A program made the translations under genes and the position numbers. Source: a bacterium (GTDB taxonomy: Bacteria > Bacteroidota > Rhodothermia > Balneolales > M1805). Taken from it: a DNA stretch of 57,757 nt. The notes under the pieces were generated by a model that made no database searches, was not told the origin of the DNA, and saw only the letters and a list, made by a program, of their open reading frames with translations. The stretch lies in the NCBI GenBank assembly GCA_006226965.1, contig SBGQ01000065.1:1-57757 (forward strand). Reading direction: 5' to 3'. This document shows, piece after piece, positions 29,158-37,899 of this stretch; the first letter of the stretch is position 1, and each line of letters starts with the position of its first letter.

Positions 29158-31281
29158 ATGGCTTACGACACGCAAAACATCCGTAACGTCGTCTTGTTAG
29201 GTCACTCCGGAGCTGGGAAAACTACCCTGGCAGAAACCATGCTTTTCGAATCCGGGGTTATTCACAGAATGGGAAAAGTAGAAGATGGCACAACGGTATC
29301 AGATTATCATGAAATAGAAAAGGAAAAACAAAAATCTGTTTTTTCCTCAGTTATGGCGCTTGATTGGCGGAATTATCGCATAAATGTAATAGACACACCC
29401 GGTACTTTAGATTACGTTGGTGAAGTAATCGGGGCTTTAAAAGTAGCAGCAACGGCTTGTTTTGTAGTAGATGCTGAATTTGGTGTTGAAGTAGGAACCG
29501 ACCGATTATGGCAATACACCTTAAAATATCAGAAACCATCGCTTTTTGTTATTAATAAAGTTGATAAAGAAAACGCAGATTTCGATAATGCGGTAGAACA
29601 AATTAAGGAGCATTTCGGACGCGAAGCGGTTGTTGTTCAATATCCTTACAATCAGGGAATCGGATTTAATGCCATTATCGATGTACTGAAAATGACGATG
29701 TACAAATTCCCTTATGAAGGAGGAAAACCGGAAAAATTTCCGATTCCGGATTCAGAGCTTGAAAAAGCAAATGCCTTGCATAACGAACTCATCGAATTAA
29801 TAGCAGAAAACGATGAAACGTTGATGGATAAATACTTTGAAAAAGGCTCGTTAGACGAAGATGAAATGCGCGAAGGCTTACGTCTCGCCATGGTAAAACA
29901 TCAAATTTTTCCGATTTTCACCGTTTCTTCTGTTCGAAATATGGGAACGGGACGTTTAATGGGATTTATTGATAATGTAGCTCCTTCACCAGTTGATGCA
30001 GAAGGTCCAACTTTAGACGACGGTTCAAAATTTGCACTGGATCCAAGCGGAAAAACGGTGATTTATTTATTCAAAGATCATTTGGAGCAACATGTCGGCG
30101 ATTTGATGTACTTCAAAGTATATAGCGGAACAGTTAAGTCGGGTATGGATTTAGTTAATCATACGAACGGAAATTCCAGTCGTATCGCGAATATCTTTAC
30201 TACTGTAGGTGGTAAACGTACAGAAGTTCAGGAATTAAAGACCGGTGATATCGGTGCTGTTGTAAAACTGAAAGACGCAAACATCAGCGATACATTGCAT
30301 GATAAATCCTTGAATATTGGATTGCGTGCATTAAGCTTCCCGGAACCGGTTTATTCGATGGCTGTAAAACCACAGAAATCAGGTGAAGAAGAAAAATTGA
30401 TGACTGCATTGTTAGCCATTCACCACGAAGATCCGTCTTTAGTGATTGAAAACAGCGGTGAGCTAAATCAAGTGATTATTCATACCCAAGGTGAAGAACA
30501 CTTGAATGTTGCTAAATACGATTTGGAAGAACGTTTTAAAATTCTTGTTGAATTTGCCGAACCTAAGATTCCGTATCGCGAGACCATCACAAAAACAGTA
30601 AAATCGCATCATAAACACAAAAAACAATCAGGCGGAGCCGGACAATACGGTGAAGTGTATTTTGTACTTGAACCCTATTTCGAAGGAATGCCTGCAACGG
30701 AAGGCGTAAACGTTCGCGATACTCAGGTTATCGAATTAGCTTGGGGAGGAAAACTGGTTTTCCAAAACTGTATAGTCGGTGGAGTAATTGATACTCGATT
30801 TATGCCTGCAATTTTGAAAGGAATCATGGATAAAATGCAAAATGGCCCGATTGTAGGCGGTTTTGTGCGCGATGTTCGCGTTTCTGTTTACGATGGCAGT
30901 ATGCACTCTGTAGATTCCAATGATGCAGCGTTTAAAATGGCAGCGTTGAAAGCGTTTAAAGAAGGATTTTTAAACGGCGGTCCACAAATTATGGAGCCTG
31001 TATATGATGTGGAAGTGCTCGTTCCGCAAGAATATATGGGTGATATTTTCTCTGATTTGAATACTCGCCGTGCTCAAATTCAGGGTATGGACCAAGCCGG
31101 TGCTTTCCAGAAAATTAAAGCAGTAGTACCACTTGCTGAGTTGCACAGATACGCAACATATTTGAAATCAGCTTCACAAGGAAAAGCGGTATTTACCAAA
31201 AAATTCAACCGTTACGATAAAGTTCCACACGATGTGCAACAACGCATTGCTAAGGAAGCTCAGGTTGAAGTAGAAGAGTAG
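29158..31281 (+). CDS. Elongation factor G paralog (EF-G2-like)
   Basis: 707 residues with full EF-G architecture (GTPase, domain II, and domains III-V near the end with YMGDIFSDLNTRRAQIQGM). The G domain is divergent. The P-loop is GHSGAGKTTL (15-24) instead of the AHIDAGKTT type. Switch I lacks the RGITI motif. G3 is DTPGTLDY (79-86), so the catalytic His of DTPGHVDF is Thr83. G4 NKVD (133-136) is kept, so nucleotide binding is likely. The pattern fits the second EF-G of Bacteroidota; in Bacteroides thetaiotaomicron such a factor supports translation in starvation with little GTP hydrolysis. Lone gene with a strong Shine-Dalgarno and its own terminator. The usual str-operon neighbours (rpsL, rpsG, tuf) are absent, which supports paralog status. 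Confidence 0.9.
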   Translation: MAYDTQNIRNVVLLGHSGAGKTTLAETMLFESGVIHRMGKVEDGTTVSDYHEIEKEKQKSVFSSVMALDWRNYRINVIDTPGTLDYVGEVIGALKVAATACFVVDAEFGVEVGTDRLWQYTLKYQKPSLFVINKVDKENADFDNAVEQIKEHFGREAVVVQYPYNQGIGFNAIIDVLKMTMYKFPYEGGKPEKFPIPDSELEKANALHNELIELIAENDETLMDKYFEKGSLDEDEMREGLRLAMVKHQIFPIFTVSSVRNMGTGRLMGFIDNVAPSPVDAEGPTLDDGSKFALDPSGKTVIYLFKDHLEQHVGDLMYFKVYSGTVKSGMDLVNHTNGNSSRIANIFTTVGGKRTEVQELKTGDIGAVVKLKDANISDTLHDKSLNIGLRALSFPEPVYSMAVKPQKSGEEEKLMTALLAIHHEDPSLVIENSGELNQVIIHTQGEEHLNVAKYDLEERFKILVEFAEPKIPYRETITKTVKSHHKHKKQSGGAGQYGEVYFVLEPYFEGMPATEGVNVRDTQVIELAWGGKLVFQNCIVGGVIDTRFMPAILKGIMDKMQNGPIVGGFVRDVRVSVYDGSMHSVDSNDAAFKMAALKAFKEGFLNGGPQIMEPVYDVEVLVPQEYMGDIFSDLNTRRAQIQGMDQAGAFQKIKAVVPLAELHRYATYLKSASQGKAVFTKKFNRYDKVPHDVQQRIAKEAQVEVEE

Positions 31282-31322
31282 TAAACTATTCTGAGGTATT
31301 CTGAACAAAAGGTTCGGAATCA

Positions 31323-31352
31323 AAAAAAGGTCGGGGAAACCCGACCTTTTTT
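31323..31352. terminator. Bidirectional intrinsic terminator (EF-G paralog / M14 peptidase)
   Basis: A perfect 13-bp stem, AAAAAAGGTCGGG / CCCGACCTTTTTT, has a GAAA tetraloop. T runs follow on both strands. It serves the convergent genes ending at 31281 and 31360. Confidence 0.93.
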
Positions 31353-31359
31353 GTTAATA

Positions 31360-33927
31360 CTATCGTTGTACCGTTCCGCTACTGATTGTATTTCCAAAGA
31401 AAATAGCATTCATCAGTACTTTGTTTGGGCCGTACCAAAACGCGCGGAAGTTTGGATTATCAAGCAAAGCAATTACTTTACCGCGGCCTTTGCCAAAAAC
31501 AGTAACGGCAGCGGTATTGCCTAAACGAGCCAAATTAGGTTTGGAAATGTATCCGCTTAATAATGGTTTTGCCGTGTACATGAACGGGTTCGCAAACGGA
31601 TTTGAAGCCGGTTTCATGAACAAGGTGTGGTCTCGAAAAACGGGCATTTTATCTGAGTTGAGTCCGTAAGCTAAGGGGTGTGTTAAATCTACCTTTGTTT
31701 CAAAAATTGAACCGCCGATAACTTGAGCACCTGTTAAGTTCCCGTAATCTGAATACGCTTGTGATTTGGATGTATCTATACCGGATGATTTTTCAAATTT
31801 AATTGAAGCTAAGCCGACACTATTCAACCAACGCACGGCTTGGGTCATCGCAACCAAAGTTCCACCTTTAGATACCCAGTCTTTTATAGCTTCTTCACCC
31901 GATTTACCCAATTCACGATATCCGCCGCCTGCCATTAAAATGACAGTATATTTGCTTAAGTCAGCTGAGCCGACACGATCTACATCCATCAATACAGTTG
32001 GAATTTCCATTCGAGTATCTAAAAGATGCCATAATTCACCTGCATCGTTAGAGTTTACACCTTGCCCCGTTAGTAAAAGTACAGTTGGTTTTTGAACGGG
32101 TTCATGCGTTCTTGAACCGAAATCAACACCTGATGGAGTTAAGCCGCTTTCTAAACCGTAAATAGTAACCAAGTTTTTCTCGGCAACGGTTTTTATGGTT
32201 GCATGAATTAACTCTTCAGAAACGTCTTGCCCGCCAAAACTAATGAGTATAGTTCCAACCGGAAATTTGCGCGCCGAACCATTCACAACCCCTGAAAATG
32301 GCTCTTGACTCACTTTTACACGAATTCCTTTTTGTTGGATTTGAAGAATGGCGCGATGTGCAAAATAGTCGTTGGTTTCAAAAACATAGCCTACCATTTT
32401 AGCACTTTTTAAAACGCCGCCGATTGGTTTTTGAACATCACCAAAACTTAAACTGCGCATTTCCTTCGTGTCGATTTCCTCGTAAGGTAAATTGAACGCT
32501 AATGGCATGGTCCAGGCAGAAACATCATAAAATAAACTATCCTGAAACTGAGTGTTCTTTTCGAAAATAGCTCGAATTAATCGGTATTGAGGCTGTTCAG
32601 TAAGAACAAAAAAGGCAGTTCCGGCAGCAAAATATTTTCCGTTAACGGTTACGTCTTTAGTGATTCCTTGTACTTCAATTTTGTGGTGTTTCAGCATTTC
32701 AACCAAAGCAAAACCTCGGTAAGCATCTTTAGAATCGCCGAATAGATATCCTTTTGTTGAGGACTTCCGTGATTCCGCTAAGGCGTCTTTATAAAAATCT
32801 CGCTGATAATTCAGGATTTCTGTACTGTTTTCATGCACCGCTTTCAAGGTTGAAAAAACGGCTTCAAACTGATTCTTAATAGTGAAAGAAAAGGCTAAAT
32901 CGCCGTTTATACTTTCTTGAACGTGTCCGCGAGAGCTCGCTTGCTCGAATAGAATTCCGATTGAACCGTTTACATCGGGATAAGTGGAACCTTTGCCGTA
33001 ATAGAAATCATCGAAACTTTCTTCGGAATAATAAAGCGCATTTCGGGAGTCGAATGCTTTTGCATGATACGTCGCAATTTTAGCAGTTAACTCTTGGTTT
33101 TTTTTAGGCGTGATAGGATTCGTGCGTGATTGAATTCCCGGCTGAAAAAAGAACGTCGCATCGGTTCCCATTTCATGATGGTCGGTTAATACATTCGGTT
33201 TCCATTCATGGAATAAGGCAATTCTACCCACCATTTCTACATGTTGAACAGGTAACCAATCACGGTTCAAATCGAACCAATAATGATTGGTTCTTCCATA
33301 AGGCCATGCTTCGTTATGTTCACGAGATTGTCTGTCGGCTACTAATTGCATGCCTCTGTTTGTGTTTGCCCAGTGAGCAAAACGAGCTAAGCCATCCGGA
33401 TTGAAAGAGGGGTCGAATAGGATAACGGTGTTTTTTAAAGCTTCTAAAATCTCTGGTTCATTAGAAGCAGCCAGTCGATAAGCAGCTAACAAACCGGCAT
33501 TTGCACCACTTGGTTCATTACCGTGAACACTAAAGCCCATATAGATTACAGCAGGCATAGTTGCAGTGTTTAAATCACCGGAAACGGAGGGATTTGTAAG
33601 AGAAACATGTGCTTTTTTTATGTCTTCAATTTGAGCTTGATTTTCCGGAGAGGTAATCGTTAAAGCTAGTAAAGGACGTTTTTCATAGGTTCTGCCATAC
33701 TCTTTTATACTTACTCTGTCTGAAGCCTTAGCAAGTGCATACATATATTCCACAATTTGTCCGTGACGAGCATGCCATTCACCAACCTCAAATCCAAGAA
33801 TGTCAGATGGCTTCGGAACTTCCTTATTATATTGGGAGTTATCCAAATAGTAATCCAGTGTTACCTGTGCTTGAGATGTAATCGTACACACGAACACCAT
33901 CAAATAAATAAATACGACTTTAACCAT
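31360..33927 (-). CDS. Secreted M14 family zinc carboxypeptidase
   Basis: An 855-residue exported peptidase with a signal peptide (1-21, ending SQAQ). The M14 domain covers about residues 45-380: the zinc pair is in HGNEPSG (His135, Glu138), the third ligand is in TDHHEMG (His250/251), the substrate-binding stretch FDLNRDW is present, and the general base is probably the Glu of ILFEQASS. The C-terminal third has a glutamine-amidotransferase-like fold (VLLLTGQGV; YTVILMAGGGYRELG; GGTLVAMTQA). This combination is common in large M14 peptidases of Bacteroidota. It probably trims peptides in the periplasm or outside the cell. It diverges from the cytochrome operon across 187 bp. Confidence 0.92.
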   Translation of the reverse strand: MVKVVFIYLMVFVCTITSQAQVTLDYYLDNSQYNKEVPKPSDILGFEVGEWHARHGQIVEYMYALAKASDRVSIKEYGRTYEKRPLLALTITSPENQAQIEDIKKAHVSLTNPSVSGDLNTATMPAVIYMGFSVHGNEPSGANAGLLAAYRLAASNEPEILEALKNTVILFDPSFNPDGLARFAHWANTNRGMQLVADRQSREHNEAWPYGRTNHYWFDLNRDWLPVQHVEMVGRIALFHEWKPNVLTDHHEMGTDATFFFQPGIQSRTNPITPKKNQELTAKIATYHAKAFDSRNALYYSEESFDDFYYGKGSTYPDVNGSIGILFEQASSRGHVQESINGDLAFSFTIKNQFEAVFSTLKAVHENSTEILNYQRDFYKDALAESRKSSTKGYLFGDSKDAYRGFALVEMLKHHKIEVQGITKDVTVNGKYFAAGTAFFVLTEQPQYRLIRAIFEKNTQFQDSLFYDVSAWTMPLAFNLPYEEIDTKEMRSLSFGDVQKPIGGVLKSAKMVGYVFETNDYFAHRAILQIQQKGIRVKVSQEPFSGVVNGSARKFPVGTILISFGGQDVSEELIHATIKTVAEKNLVTIYGLESGLTPSGVDFGSRTHEPVQKPTVLLLTGQGVNSNDAGELWHLLDTRMEIPTVLMDVDRVGSADLSKYTVILMAGGGYRELGKSGEEAIKDWVSKGGTLVAMTQAVRWLNSVGLASIKFEKSSGIDTSKSQAYSDYGNLTGAQVIGGSIFETKVDLTHPLAYGLNSDKMPVFRDHTLFMKPASNPFANPFMYTAKPLLSGYISKPNLARLGNTAAVTVFGKGRGKVIALLDNPNFRAFWYGPNKVLMNAIFFGNTISSGTVQR

Positions 33928-34052
33928 ATACCTTAAGCTTTGATTTGATTTTTGGGATGATAATGAAAATGAACCGTTCGTATTTTTAAAAATCGTAATT
34001 AAAGTGAATAAAAGTTTGAGAATTCGTAGCCGCGCAGAAAAGTGTTGTATGT

Positions 34053-34089
34053 ATTAGTACATCACTAAAAATTATTGTTAATTAGTACA
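34053..34089 (+). promoter_or_regulatory. Two 9-bp direct repeats upstream of the cytochrome operon
   Basis: ATTAGTACA occurs at 34053-34061 and again at 34081-34089, 28 bp apart from start to start, with the second ending 25 bp before the ATG at 34115. Direct repeats close to a start may be activator or repressor sites. A separate 12-bp palindrome ATTTTTAAAAAT lies at 33982-33993 in the same divergent region. Confidence 0.35.
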
Positions 34090-34114
34090 GAGCTTGAACC
34101 TAAATACATAACAT

Positions 34115-34495
34115 ATGAATAGAAAAATAACCGTCATTAGTCTGTCAGCATTATTTATTTTCGCATCTTGCGCAGATAATACAACCGATCCAAACGTATC
34201 AGAGGAATCATTTTTTGCGACTGAGGTGCAACCCATATTAACCACGCATTGCGTTTCATGCCATGGTGGTACAAATGGAGTAACACTTAGTTCTTATGCC
34301 TCAATCATGAGTTCAACAGGTTCTGATCTAGGTAAAACCGTTATTGCAGGCGACGCTGATAATAGTCCGTTAGTACAAGTTTTAGAAGGAACAGCAAACG
34401 GTATTGTTAGAATGCCACAAGGAGGAGCTGCACTTAGTGAATCACAAATCAATAGTATTCGAGCATGGATTAATGATGGAGCCAAGAATGAATAA
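34115..34495 (+). CDS. Mono-heme cytochrome c lipoprotein
   Basis: 126 residues. The signal peptide ends in a lipobox (IFASC, lipidated Cys19). Residues 33-126 form a small class I cytochrome c domain of the PSCyt1-like type: EVQPILTTHCVSCHGG with heme-binding Cys46, Cys49 and His50, a likely distal Met100 in RMPQGG, and the closing helix INSIRAWINDGA. It should be a lipid-anchored electron carrier on the periplasmic or outer-membrane leaflet. Its last 8 bases overlap the start of the YceI gene, so the two are translationally coupled. First gene of a three-gene operon. Confidence 0.9.
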   Translation: MNRKITVISLSALFIFASCADNTTDPNVSEESFFATEVQPILTTHCVSCHGGTNGVTLSSYASIMSSTGSDLGKTVIAGDADNSPLVQVLEGTANGIVRMPQGGAALSESQINSIRAWINDGAKNE

Positions 34496-35030
34496 AATTC
34501 TTGTTTTATGTTTGATTGTTTGTTCAGGGATTTCAGAATGGGCTGTGGCTCAGACTTACAAAACAGAAAAAGGTGAAGTTGAGTTTTTTTCCGAAGCATC
34601 TGTGGAGAGCTTTTCCGGAAAATCCAATAAAGTAATCGGTCAGATTAATTTAGCCGATAGTACGGTAGATTTTTATGTAGATACGAATACCCTGGAAACC
34701 GGAATTAAACTTCGTGATGAGCATATGAGAGAAAACCATTTGAATACGGAGGAATTCCCATTCATTGAGTTTTTTGGAAAGCTTAATGGATTTGACCCCG
34801 CTGTAAAAGATACACAACGAGTATCTGCTGTTGGCAATTTCACATTACGCGGAGTTACAAAAGAAATAAAAGTTGATGCAAAAGCCATTATGAAAGGCTA
34901 TAACTTATATGTTTTTGCAAACTGGAAGATTAAACTTCAGGACTATAACATACCCAGACCGGAGTTCCTCTTTTTAAAATTGAGTGAAGAACAGAAAATA
35001 TCTTTAAAAGTTAATTTGATACGAAAATGA
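34488..35030 (+). CDS. YceI family periplasmic lipid-binding protein
   Basis: The start is placed at ATG 34488 (180 aa) because it opens directly on a signal peptide (MNKILVLCLIVCSGISEWAV, cleaved after AQ). An upstream in-frame ATG at 34404 would run inside the cytochrome gene and bury the signal. The mature part is a lipocalin-like YceI barrel with VEFFSEASVESFSGKS, MRENHLNTEEFPFIEF and FTLRGVTKEIKVDA. YceI proteins bind polyisoprenoid or quinone-like lipids in the periplasm. It overlaps the cytochrome gene by 8 bases and the DUF5777 gene by 4 (ATGA), so the order is translationally coupled. Confidence 0.92.
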   Translation: MNKILVLCLIVCSGISEWAVAQTYKTEKGEVEFFSEASVESFSGKSNKVIGQINLADSTVDFYVDTNTLETGIKLRDEHMRENHLNTEEFPFIEFFGKLNGFDPAVKDTQRVSAVGNFTLRGVTKEIKVDAKAIMKGYNLYVFANWKIKLQDYNIPRPEFLFLKLSEEQKISLKVNLIRK

Positions 35031-35881
35031 AAAAATTACTTGCCATTGTTATTCTAAGCATGTTCGCGGGTTCATCGTTTGCGCAAATGAAACGAGAACG
35101 AGTTTCAGCAGACGGACCTGTAGATGCAGTATTTAAAGCTCAACGTTTAATTACCCTCAGTACTACTAAAAATGTGAATCCGGGAACCATTCAATTTATG
35201 ATTCAACATAGTTTTGGACCGATTGAATCCCTTACAAACTCGCAAGAATTATGGGGTATTGACGGCGCCGCAAATATTCGTTTTTCACTTGATTGGGGAA
35301 TTTCAGAAAATCTTTCGTTGGGTTTTGGAAGAACGAAATACGAAAAAGCTTACGATTTTCGTGGAAAATACACACTGGCTAAACAAACACGTTCTGGCTC
35401 GGTTCCTCTGGGTGTTGCAATCGATGCCACATTGGGAATAAGAACGGATGATGCTCCGGGTTATTCATTTAATGATAGGTTGTTTGGTGGTGTTTCCATC
35501 CCTGTCTCCAGAAAAGTAAACGAGGAGTTTAGTATGTTGATTTCTCCTTCGATAGCCTTTTTTCAAAAAACAGATTTTATTTCCCCGTTTTATTCATTCA
35601 AGGATATTTATTACGGAGTAGGCTTGGGCGCGCGATATAAAGTTTCAAAACGAATGGTTTTAATGGGCGAATTTTCTCCGGTTTATTCTGATGGTTTACG
35701 CACAAACTTTGGAATGGGTCTCGAAATGGAAACGGGAAGCCATGTGTTTCAATTATTTGTAACAACTTCACAGTTTTATACTGAACCATATATGATGCGT
35801 TACGCAACCAATTTAGACGGCGGGGTTTTAGAGCATTTACGAATTGGATTTAACGTAAATCGTCTGTTTTGGTACGATTGA
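35027..35881 (+). CDS. DUF5777 family outer-membrane beta-barrel protein
   Basis: 284 residues with a signal peptide (MKKLLAIVILSMFAGSSFAQ). The DUF5777 pattern is visible: LITLSTTKNVNPGTIQFMIQHSFG, then WGIDGAANIRFSLDWGISENLSLGFGRTKYEKAYD, and repeated amphipathic strands to the C-terminus (GVGLGARYKVSKR; VFQLFVTTSQF; LRIGFNVNRLFWYD). The family is a predicted outer-membrane barrel of unknown function. The ATGA overlap with YceI and the upstream cytochrome suggest the three act together. No internal heme motif is present. Confidence 0.85.
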   Translation: MKKLLAIVILSMFAGSSFAQMKRERVSADGPVDAVFKAQRLITLSTTKNVNPGTIQFMIQHSFGPIESLTNSQELWGIDGAANIRFSLDWGISENLSLGFGRTKYEKAYDFRGKYTLAKQTRSGSVPLGVAIDATLGIRTDDAPGYSFNDRLFGGVSIPVSRKVNEEFSMLISPSIAFFQKTDFISPFYSFKDIYYGVGLGARYKVSKRMVLMGEFSPVYSDGLRTNFGMGLEMETGSHVFQLFVTTSQFYTEPYMMRYATNLDGGVLEHLRIGFNVNRLFWYD

Positions 35882-35996
35882 TTGTCACAATCCCGTGCAT
35901 ACGGGATTCTCCAATTATTTAGGAGTTATACCAAGTCATTAATCGTTAACTACTTCGTAAGTAACAAGAGATACCCTCATTCGAGGGTATGACACA
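35881..35996 (+). repeat. Hairpin-rich intergenic repeat, copy A (116 bp)
   Basis: The copy starts ATTGTCA and ends TATGACACA. It contains two strong dyads, AATCCCGT-GCAT-ACGGGATT and ATACCCTC-ATTC-GAGGGTAT, with a weaker TACTT-CGT-AAGTA between them. It shares almost all of its sequence with copy B. The GTCA/TGAC ends and paired hairpins resemble REP/BIME-type elements. The start of the copy overlaps the last codon of the barrel gene by one base. No coding potential. Confidence 0.9.
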
Positions 35997-36022
35997 ATCT
36001 AGCACGAGTATATAGATACTTC

Positions 36023-36143
36023 ATTGTCAATCCCGTGCATACGGGATTCTACAATTATTTAGGAGTTATACCAAGTCATTAATCATTAATCGTTAACTAC
36101 TTCGTAAGTAACAAGAGATACCCTCATTCGAGGGTATGACACA
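36023..36143 (+). repeat. Hairpin-rich intergenic repeat, copy B (121 bp)
   Basis: This is a direct copy of the element at 35881-35996. I count three differences: CA is absent after ATTGTCA, one C-to-A change occurs after the first hairpin, and a 7-bp CATTAAT duplication sits in the middle. The copies are separated by 26 bp of unrelated sequence. Together with the terminator that follows, they fill the 320-bp gap between the DUF5777 and M28 genes. Confidence 0.9.
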
Positions 36144-36180
36144 TAAAACAAAAAAAGGCGCGAATGTTAATCCGCGCCTT
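36144..36180 (-). terminator. Intrinsic terminator of the M28 peptidase gene
   Basis: Read on the minus strand, the 8-bp stem AAGGCGCG / CGCGCCTT with a 10-base loop is followed by a run of T7 GTTTT. It lies 22 bp past the stop codon of the M28 gene. The plus strand has no T tract here. Confidence 0.85.
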
Positions 36181-36201
36181 AATCAAATCAATTCAGCAAA
36201 A

Positions 36202-37872
36202 TTATCTCGGATTAGCTTTAGTCTTGTTGATGAACTCTTGGTTATCAACAACCGGACGGCCATTCATATTCGCTAATTCAATCGCATAAGCATAAAGTAA
36301 TTGCGCTCTTTTAGCCATTGCATTAAATGCGATTTTTTCAATGGAGTCACTTGGGCGGTGATAATCTTCATGTACACCGTTAAAGAAGAATGAAAACGGT
36401 ACGCCTAAACGTCCGAAGTTCCAATGGTCAGAACGACGATAAAATTGATTAGGATCGTTTAAATCATTGTATTTCATATCCAATTTAATCTTCACAGTTT
36501 TGTTGTTGGCAACTTGTAATAAGCTATCCATAGTAGAAGAAATAATACTTGCACCAATAATGTAGATGTAATCACCATCATTAGTTTTTTGGTAATCGGT
36601 ATCAATACGACCAATCATATCCGCATTAACGTTAGCAATAGTGCTTTCAATTGGCCAAGTTGGATGGTCTGAATAATAACGAGAGCCTAACAATCCTTTT
36701 TCTTCACCGGTAACGTGTAAAATCATTACAGAACGTTTTGGACCAACTCCGGCTGCTTTTGCTTTTGTTAAAGCAGTTGCAACACCTAATAAACCTACAG
36801 TACCTGAACCATCATCGTCAGCTCCATTGTAGATTTTATCTCCTTTATCGTCAGGATTTCCGATACCAACGTGGTCGTAGTGAGAGCTCATAACAACAAG
36901 TTCGTCTTTTTTAACCGGGTCAGAACCGTCTAAAATCGCTACGATATTGTAAGACATAACCTTAACAGGAGTAACATCGGTTTTAATGCTCAACTGATAT
37001 GGTGTAGAAGTAGCTTTAAACGTTTTAGCTGATTTTGCAATTACATCATACTCAGCTTTTAAAGCGATGGTATCAGCTAAGCCTAACATCATTGCAGCAG
37101 TATTGGGGCGAACTAATCCATAAGAGAATCCTAAATCGTTGCCTTCATCCAAATAGGCTAAACGAAGACCGCCGGTTTTACCCAAATTATCTTTAGAAGT
37201 AGCTGCATTGCGGTCGAAACGTCCGTCTGTAGATGGAATTAATAAAACACCTTTAGCACCGTGAGCCATAACAACTTCGCGGAAACGAACATTATTTGTA
37301 ATGCCTTGTGAGTAAACGGTATCTTCGCCAACTACCGTTGGGATATCAAGAAACGCCATTACCCATTTGTCTTTTACATCAACGCCTTCAAAAGGATTAA
37401 TACCTTTTTTCTCGTCAGTTACACCAAATCCGGCAAATACTACATCAGCAGTAAAGGAAACGTTTCCGCCATAGAGTTGGATAAAATCTGGAGTTGACTC
37501 AGGAGATAACACAGAGGTTAACACCTCGGTTGTGTCTTTATCCGTCTTTTTAAAAACGGTATAAGTAGAGCCATTTAATTTTGTGGAGTTAAGTTCGATG
37601 GGCTGAAGGAAAGATCCATCAGGCATACCGCCACGTAATCCCAATTTCTTGTATTGACTGATTAAATAATCAGCTGCTTTTTCTTGTCCTTTAGAACCGG
37701 TGTCGCGACCTTCCAAAGAATCGTGAGCAACAACAGTTAAATGCTTAAGTACATAAGCAGAGTCTATAACAGATGCAAAGCTAAGTGCATCAGCAGGCAT
37801 TTTTTCAGCTTCTTTTGAAGAAGAACATGCCAATACCCCGCCAGCTAACAGGGGGAGTAACCATTTTTTCAT
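36202..37872 (-). CDS. M28 family zinc peptidase, lipoprotein
   Basis: 556 residues. The lipobox GGVLACSS lipidates Cys16, so the enzyme is membrane-anchored. A protease-associated (PA) insert lies around residues 130-270 (GVTDEKKGINPFEGVDVKDKWVMAFLD; VMAHGAKGVLLIPS). The M28 catalytic part follows with all five zinc-ligand motifs: SSHYDHVG, NGADDDGSGTVG, VTGEEKGLLGSRYY (which also holds the general base), NADMIGRID and DYHRPSDS. It is an aminopeptidase or carboxypeptidase acting in the periplasm or on the outer membrane. It is the last gene of the long minus-strand block and ends at a terminator. Confidence 0.94.
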   Translation of the reverse strand: MKKWLLPLLAGGVLACSSSKEAEKMPADALSFASVIDSAYVLKHLTVVAHDSLEGRDTGSKGQEKAADYLISQYKKLGLRGGMPDGSFLQPIELNSTKLNGSTYTVFKKTDKDTTEVLTSVLSPESTPDFIQLYGGNVSFTADVVFAGFGVTDEKKGINPFEGVDVKDKWVMAFLDIPTVVGEDTVYSQGITNNVRFREVVMAHGAKGVLLIPSTDGRFDRNAATSKDNLGKTGGLRLAYLDEGNDLGFSYGLVRPNTAAMMLGLADTIALKAEYDVIAKSAKTFKATSTPYQLSIKTDVTPVKVMSYNIVAILDGSDPVKKDELVVMSSHYDHVGIGNPDDKGDKIYNGADDDGSGTVGLLGVATALTKAKAAGVGPKRSVMILHVTGEEKGLLGSRYYSDHPTWPIESTIANVNADMIGRIDTDYQKTNDGDYIYIIGASIISSTMDSLLQVANNKTVKIKLDMKYNDLNDPNQFYRRSDHWNFGRLGVPFSFFFNGVHEDYHRPSDSIEKIAFNAMAKRAQLLYAYAIELANMNGRPVVDNQEFINKTKANPR

Positions 37873-37899
37873 GTGGTAACGGTTTAGTTTAGAGTTTTG

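Noticed and set aside
31766-32095. Plus-strand 109-aa frame
   Set aside because: It is antisense to the conserved M14 peptidase C-terminal domain and resembles no protein family.
34404-34487. Upstream extension of the exported YceI
   Set aside because: It would place 28 residues encoded within the cytochrome gene ahead of a well-formed signal peptide.
34294-34599. Minus-strand 101-aa frame across the cytochrome/YceI junction
   Set aside because: It overlaps two clearly coding, translationally coupled genes on the other strand.
35881-36143. CRISPR array
   Set aside because: Only two copies of about 120 bp with internal dyads are present; repeat and spacer sizes do not fit CRISPR.
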